24,706 bases of DNA, taken from the IMG/VR virus record IMGVR_UViG_3300046787_000108, positions 1-24,706 of that record. One strand, written 5' to 3'. Source of the stretch: a virus. The notes below the pieces were generated by a model that saw nothing but the letters and a program-made list of their open reading frames with translations, did no database searches and was not told the origin of the DNA. Below are positions 22,079 to 24,706 of this stretch, piece after piece; the stretch's first letter is position 1; each line of letters opens with the position of its first letter. The translations under genes and the position numbers were made by a program.

Positions 22079-22306
22079 ATGAGAAGAGTAGATAAATTAG
22101 ATGCGATATTTAGAGAAGTAAAAACAAAAAGTTTTGTAAGTAAGGCTAGAAAAAACGGACTACACGTTCCTTATTCAAACGAACTTGGGAATCAATCATT
22201 ATCGTTATGGCTTTCGGATAGCATAACCGCTGGATGGCTTTATGATACAGAAAAAGATAATTTATGGATTGACTCTTGGTATAATGAAATATTCAACAAA
22301 GGTTAA
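22079..22306 (+). CDS. Ribozyme-flanked early protein (75 aa), function unknown
   Basis: ATG at 22079, TAA at 22304-22306. The protein starts MRRVDKLDAIFREVKTKSFV, has a basic N-terminal half (SKARKNG) and a Trp-rich, acidic C-terminal half (WLYDTEKDNLWIDSWYNEIF). No known domain is recognised. It is the first gene of the plus-strand operon and lies exactly between two hammerhead ribozymes: the upstream one ends 14 nt before the ATG, and the downstream one starts within its stop region, the TAA being part of stem I. After both cuts the gene sits on a 327-nt RNA. Ribosomes finishing translation would disrupt stem I of the downstream ribozyme, so translation and cleavage may compete. Confidence 0.75.
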   Translation: MRRVDKLDAIFREVKTKSFVSKARKNGLHVPYSNELGNQSLSLWLSDSITAGWLYDTEKDNLWIDSWYNEIFNKG

Positions 22307-22350
22307 CTGATGAGTCTTAAGTAGACGAAACTCCTTCGGGAGTCTTAACC
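22301..22350 (+). ncRNA. Type I hammerhead ribozyme
   Basis: Stem I is GGTTAA (22301-22306) with TTAACC (22345-22350). The core CTGATGA is at 22307-22313. Stem II is GTCT/AGAC with loop TAAGT (22314-22326). The core GAAA is at 22327-22330. Stem III is CTCC, TTCG tetraloop, GGAG (22331-22342). The cleavage triplet is the classic GTC, with cutting expected between 22344 and 22345. Open at stem I, hence type I. All core positions match the consensus. It lies between the first and second early genes. Confidence 0.94.
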
Positions 22351-22368
22351 AATTTAATTAATAACATC

Positions 22369-22464
22369 ATGACAAAATCACAAAAACAAGGTAGACTATA
22401 CCTACAGATAACAATCGTATTAATCATCATCACATTTAATTTACTAACTTATTTATTCAACTAA
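22369..22464 (+). CDS. Tiny membrane protein (31 aa)
   Basis: ATG at 22369-22371, TAA at 22462-22464. A basic N-terminus MTKSQKQGRLYLQ is followed by one hydrophobic helix (ITIVLIIITFNLLTYLF). It is the first gene after the type I ribozyme cut, which leaves a 24-nt 5' leader. A single-pass early membrane peptide; function unknown. Confidence 0.6.
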   Translation: MTKSQKQGRLYLQITIVLIIITFNLLTYLFN

Positions 22465-22466
22465 CA

Positions 22467-22790
22467 ATGGAAAACAATAACAAATTAATCGCAGAGTTTT
22501 TAGGATTTCAACAAACCAATATAGGCTGGTATGATTCAGAAGAAGTATTATTAAGAATTGAAAGAGATAATACTTTCGATGACTTAAAATTTGACACAGA
22601 TTGGAACTGGCTGATGAAAGCAGTTGAAAAAATTAACGACTTTAATAATGTAGTGTCAATCAATGAGAATCACGTATTGATTATTAATAACGAAAAGTCA
22701 AAAGTAATTGTTGATGTAGTAGCTGGAAATATGATAGAGGCAACATACAACGCAGTAGTAGAATTTATAAAACTTCACAATGAGCAATAA
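22467..22790 (+). CDS. Early phage protein, paralogue of 24133-24492
   Basis: A 107-residue acidic protein, MENNNKLIAEFLGFQQTNIG onward. NNKLIAEF.G near the start, DL.....DWNWL in the middle and an AVVEFIK-type C-terminal helix are shared with the 119-residue protein at 24133-24492, so the two are duplicates or members of one family. A small alpha/beta domain is likely. I have seen this NKLIAEF...DWNWLMP...EFI pattern in Bacteroidetes phages without an assigned function. Confidence 0.7.
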   Translation: MENNNKLIAEFLGFQQTNIGWYDSEEVLLRIERDNTFDDLKFDTDWNWLMKAVEKINDFNNVVSINENHVLIINNEKSKVIVDVVAGNMIEATYNAVVEFIKLHNEQ

Positions 22791-22920
22791 CGAAATCATC
22801 CGTCTATACCTAGACTACGTAAACAACTGGCTAAGCAAAGACAATTGGCGAGACCACAACAAACTAACAAAACTAGAAGCAAATTATATTTTAAAAAAAG
22901 GTAAACAACTAACAAGATGA
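22780..22920 (+). CDS. Small early protein (46 aa)
   Basis: ATG at 22780-22782, TGA at 22918-22920, giving MSNNEIIRLYLDYVNNWLSK then DNWRDHNKLTKLEANYILKK and a basic end. It overlaps the previous gene by 11 bp and the next by 4 bp, typical of the packed early operon. Mostly helical; function unknown. Confidence 0.65.
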   Translation: MSNNEIIRLYLDYVNNWLSKDNWRDHNKLTKLEANYILKKGKQLTR

Positions 22921-23003
22921 AAGCAATAAGTAAAATCTACAACAAAATAAGCTACTTCCTATTCGGAGACAACAAAAACGTAACCTATAAACACTTTAAT
23001 TAA
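22917..23003 (+). CDS. Tiny early ORF (28 aa)
   Basis: ATG at 22917-22919 overlaps the preceding stop (ATGA), TAA at 23001-23003. Reads MKAISKIYNKISYFLFGDNK and NVTYKHFN. Support is the coupling geometry and the 1-bp gap to the next ATG. Very short, so it may mainly serve translational coupling. Confidence 0.5.
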   Translation: MKAISKIYNKISYFLFGDNKNVTYKHFN

Positions 23004-23004
23004 T

Positions 23005-23328
23005 ATGAAAGCAATTTTAAACATCGGACTAAACAACAACCCATTAAGCCAAGAGGCAATCATCAACAAGTTAAGAGAGGACTACACAATCGACACGTAC
23101 AAGTTCGGCATCGGACGATACGAGGACGAGCACGAGCCGACTCTGATTGTAGAGCTAGAGAGTACATACGCTAGGACTAGTCATTTCATCAAGAAGATTG
23201 AAGAGTTATCCACGATACTAACACAGAACTGCATCGCGGTAAGTACAGACCAGTTCGACCTACTAGTGTACGCACAGAACTACAACGGACAACGCTACAA
23301 GTTTGATAACCAATACTTTATACGATAA
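23005..23328 (+). CDS. Early protein (107 aa), unknown
   Basis: A soluble alpha/beta protein beginning MKAILNIGLNNNPLSQEAII and ending DNQYFIR. The pattern of strand (TLIVELEST), helix (TSHFIKKIEELSTILTQ), strand (CIAVSTDQFDLLVY) suggests a small compact fold. The next gene starts in its stop (TAATG). G+C is higher than in the genes at 22079-22790. No family recognised. Confidence 0.65.
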   Translation: MKAILNIGLNNNPLSQEAIINKLREDYTIDTYKFGIGRYEDEHEPTLIVELESTYARTSHFIKKIEELSTILTQNCIAVSTDQFDLLVYAQNYNGQRYKFDNQYFIR

Positions 23329-23555
23329 TGACACTACAACTATACCCAAGACAACTATCTAACAACGCGCTGACTATCGACAATGGTGGTCAGCCGTTCT
23401 TTATCCCGAAATCATTCGAGCATACGATAGTTAACAGCTACCTAGTGATTGTAGACGTGCCGAAGTGGTTCGAGGACAAGCACGAGGACACGTTAGAGAG
23501 AATCAAAACAAACACAAACATAACAATAAAAAGACTAGGTGACCATACATCATAA
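23328..23555 (+). CDS. Early protein (75 aa), unknown
   Basis: Starts MTLQLYPRQLSNNALTIDNG with a TAATG overlap to its neighbour. It contains FVIxxS-like IPKSFEHTIVNSYLVIVDVP and a charged helix WFEDKHEDTLERIKTNTNIT. The last codons (GDHTS) lie within a 10-bp inverted repeat that starts the downstream structured RNA. Function unknown. Confidence 0.6.
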   Translation: MTLQLYPRQLSNNALTIDNGGQPFFIPKSFEHTIVNSYLVIVDVPKWFEDKHEDTLERIKTNTNITIKRLGDHTS

Positions 23556-23687
23556 CTCCTTTTCAACTTTGAAATGTAGGCCGTGTTGTTGGTTGTATCG
23601 CTACGTTTGTATGGTCACTGAATTGGAAAGATTTGAATTCAAGACGTAAAACAACACATAAGTGACTGCTAGGAAAGACTAGCACAC
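23539..23687 (+). ncRNA. Structured RNA with crossing helices upstream of the tRNA-Leu-like gene
   Basis: GTGACCATAC (23539-23548) pairs perfectly with GTATGGTCAC (23609-23618), and GTGTTGTT (23583-23590) with AACAACAC (23650-23657); these cross, as in a pseudoknot. TACGT/ACGTA (23602-23606, 23644-23648) and TGAATT/AATTCA (23619-23624, 23636-23641) add hairpins. Then CACATAAGTGAC (23655-23666) and hairpin TGCTAG/CTAGCA follow, ending right at the tRNA 5' end. I cannot match it to a known class. It may be a new ribozyme, a processing element or a structured leader. Confidence 0.55.
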
Positions 23688-23858
23688 GAAGAGGTGGCGG
23701 AATGGTAGACGATAACAAGGATAGGGATAATTATAGATAATGACGCTTCTTTTAATAATGTGGATAGCTAACTTGCGAACGTCCCACATAAGTGACGACT
23801 TATTAAAAGTACTATAAGCCGAAATATTCCCATGCAGGTTCGAGTCCTGCCCTCTTCA
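23688..23858 (+). tRNA. tRNA-Leu-like gene with a structured insertion
   Basis: The 5' end GAAGAGG TG GCGGAATGGTAGACG (acceptor strand, positions 8-9, Leu-type D arm) and the 3' end GCAGG, loop TTCGAGT, CCTGC, CCTCTTC, A match a tRNA: the 7-bp acceptor and 5-bp T stems are perfect. The total of 171 nt is about 86 more than a tRNA-Leu. The insert contains CTTTTAATAA/TTATTAAAAG stacked on TGTGG/CCACA and the motif CACATAAGTGAC (23785-23796). I could not place a clean anticodon arm or exact splice points, so the anticodon is open. It is too short for an ordinary group I intron. Confidence 0.6.
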
Positions 23859-23881
23859 CTAACTTTAAATTAATTAATAAC

Positions 23882-24154
23882 ATGAGAGTAATTATCACAC
23901 AAGGAGAGTACGGGTTCGGCCGCAATTGGACACTAGAGTACAACAGAAAACAATTCTTCCTAGGCCAAGACGTAAAGTTCTGTAATAGAGTACTAAACAC
24001 GCCACCATCATACGTGGCCAGCTACATTGGAACCAACGTAATAGACGAAGGTACGATAGGCAACAAGAAACTAGCCAAGTTCATCGTAAAGGAACTGGGG
24101 TTGACGAAATCAAACACTAAGGACTTAAACACATGGGAACTATGCGCACAATAG
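23882..24154 (+). CDS. Early protein (90 aa), unknown
   Basis: MRVIITQGEYGFGRNWTLEY onward, a beta-rich start followed by a helical C-terminal part (LAKFIVKELGLTKSNTKDLN). It follows the tRNA-like gene by 23 nt and overlaps the next gene by 22 bp (or 13 bp if that starts at 24142). No family recognised. Confidence 0.6.
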   Translation: MRVIITQGEYGFGRNWTLEYNRKQFFLGQDVKFCNRVLNTPPSYVASYIGTNVIDEGTIGNKKLAKFIVKELGLTKSNTKDLNTWELCAQ

Positions 24155-24492
24155 ACAACAACAAGCTAATCGCTGAGTTTATGGGATACGATACAAAACA
24201 ACTCAACAAGGGAGTAGCTAGTTTAGAAGGGAACAAATATGTCTGGGGACAGAAACACTACCATGTAAACAATCAGTGGTATAAAGAAGATGATCTACAA
24301 TATCACGAGGACTGGAACTGGCTGATCCCAGTAGTAATTCAATGCAAGGAACGTCAGTTCTTTGGTAGTAATAGTCTAATCACTAGACTAAACAACGCAC
24401 TAGTACAAGCCGATATAGATGCGGTATACGAACAAGTAATCGAATTTATTAATTATTATAACAAGCAAAATGAAAACAACAATAGAAATTAA
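24133..24492 (+). CDS. Early phage protein, paralogue of 22467-22790
   Basis: A 119-residue protein; the ATG at 24142 (MRTIDNNKLIAEFMGYDTKQ) is the more likely start, since it places NNKLIAEF at the N-terminus as in the paralogue. Shared features: NNKLIAEFxGy, DLxyHEDWNWLxPVV, a C-terminal AVYEQVIEFINYYN helix. It has an extra WGQKHYHVNNQWYKEDD stretch missing in the paralogue. Overlaps both neighbours. Function unknown. Confidence 0.7.
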   Translation: MGTMRTIDNNKLIAEFMGYDTKQLNKGVASLEGNKYVWGQKHYHVNNQWYKEDDLQYHEDWNWLIPVVIQCKERQFFGSNSLITRLNNALVQADIDAVYEQVIEFINYYNKQNENNNRN

Positions 24493-24706
24493 ATCAATAT
24501 TTGGAAAGGTATTATTTACTTATACCAATGAAAGTGCAACTATTAAAGATGCAGTAGAAAAAGCAATAGAAGACGGAGCTAGTTTAAACGGAGCTAATTT
24601 AAACGGAGCTAATTTAAACGGAGCTAGTTTATACAGAGCTAGTTTAGACGGAGCTAGTTTAGACGGAGCTAGTTTAAACGGAGCTAGTTTATACAGAGCT
24701 AGTTTA
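24470..24706 (+). CDS. Pentapeptide-repeat protein (partial)
   Basis: ATG at 24470-24472, in frame to the window end (79 codons). Residues 1-35 form a small domain (MKTTIEIKSIFGKVLFTYTN...DAVEKAIEDG), then A(S/N)L(N/Y/D)(G/R) pentapeptide repeats begin, such as GASLNGANLNGANLNG, which build a right-handed quadrilateral beta helix. Some such proteins mimic DNA and block gyrase (MfpA, Qnr); many phage versions have no known role. It overlaps the upstream gene by 23 bp. Confidence 0.85.
   Translation, partial: MKTTIEIKSIFGKVLFTYTNESATIKDAVEKAIEDGASLNGANLNGANLNGASLYRASLDGASLDGASLNGASLYRASL
24574..24706 (+). repeat. 15-bp tandem DNA repeats encoding pentapeptides
   Basis: GGAGCTAGTTTAAAC-type units of exactly 15 bp repeat with few changes (AGT/AAT; AAC/TAC/GAC; GGA/AGA) to the window end. 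The repeats are nearly identical at DNA level, implying recent expansion. Confidence 0.85.

Noticed and set aside
22611-22630. CTGATGA in the 107-residue early gene as a third hammerhead
   Set aside because: It codes for conserved WLMK and is not followed by a stem II and GAAA, nor are stems I and III present.
23723-23742. Resemblance of TAGGGATAATTATAGATAAT to the I-SceI recognition site
   Set aside because: Only the first nine bases match well; no LAGLIDADG gene is nearby. Coincidence is more likely.
23688-23858. tmRNA
   Set aside because: The 5' end is a canonical Leu-type D arm, the total is only 171 nt, and no tag reading frame is seen.
23688-23858. Group I intron in the tRNA
   Set aside because: The insert is under 100 nt and the P, Q, R, S core sequences are not recognisable.
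1-24706. CRISPR array or insertion sequence
   Set aside because: No regularly spaced direct repeats with unique spacers and no transposase or terminal inverted repeats were seen; the only mobile genes are the two homing endonucleases.

Overview
The window is part of the genome of a tailed bacteriophage, most likely one that infects Bacteroidetes (Flavobacteriia). The grounds are low G+C, very dense small genes, a portal/terminase/tail-fibre/lysis late module, and repeated TAnnTTTG boxes (the Bacteroidetes -7 element) in front of transcription units. No host genes are visible. No integrase is seen, so a virulent lifestyle is likely but not proven.

Positions 1-16219, minus strand (read right to left): the late module. 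In transcription order it holds small basic virion-associated proteins, a lysis cassette (holin-like, coiled-coil/TM protein, M15 endopeptidase, candidate unimolecular spanin), tail-fibre type proteins including two with C-terminal S74 chaperone domains, a GIY-YIG homing endonuclease beside a broken gene start, small structural proteins, a candidate small terminase, the large terminase, the portal protein, and the start of a possible scaffold gene. A single plus-strand gene (16265-16858, DNA-binding-like) diverges from this module across a 16-bp palindrome that carries a -7 box on each strand. It ends at an intrinsic terminator hidden in the antisense of groES.

Positions 16829-19097, minus: a phage chaperonin operon, GroEL then a small protein with a tail-fibre-like in-frame extension, then a GroES-like co-chaperonin. 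Positions 19111-20967, minus: small genes, a regulatory leader, a tRNA-Met(CAT), a tRNA-like element, strong terminators and an HNH homing endonuclease that follows a truncated gene start.

Positions 20968-21823: about 850 bp without a convincing gene. It has two long alternating purine-pyrimidine tracts, four TCGACATAA iterons beside an AT tract, and tandem ATTGnCAAT sites. It may be the origin and control region between the two transcription directions.

Positions 21824-24706, plus: a probable early operon of tiny overlapping genes with a consensus promoter and a structured leader. The main discovery is here. Two complete hammerhead ribozymes, one type III (22012-22064) and one type I (22301-22350), bracket a 75-codon ORF, so the transcript should cut itself on both sides of that gene and release a 327-nt RNA. 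Further downstream is a tRNA-Leu-like gene whose 5' and 3' ends match perfectly but which carries about 86 extra nucleotides of structured RNA. A 12-nt motif in that insert also occurs in a pseudoknot-like RNA just upstream. The window ends in a pentapeptide-repeat gene.
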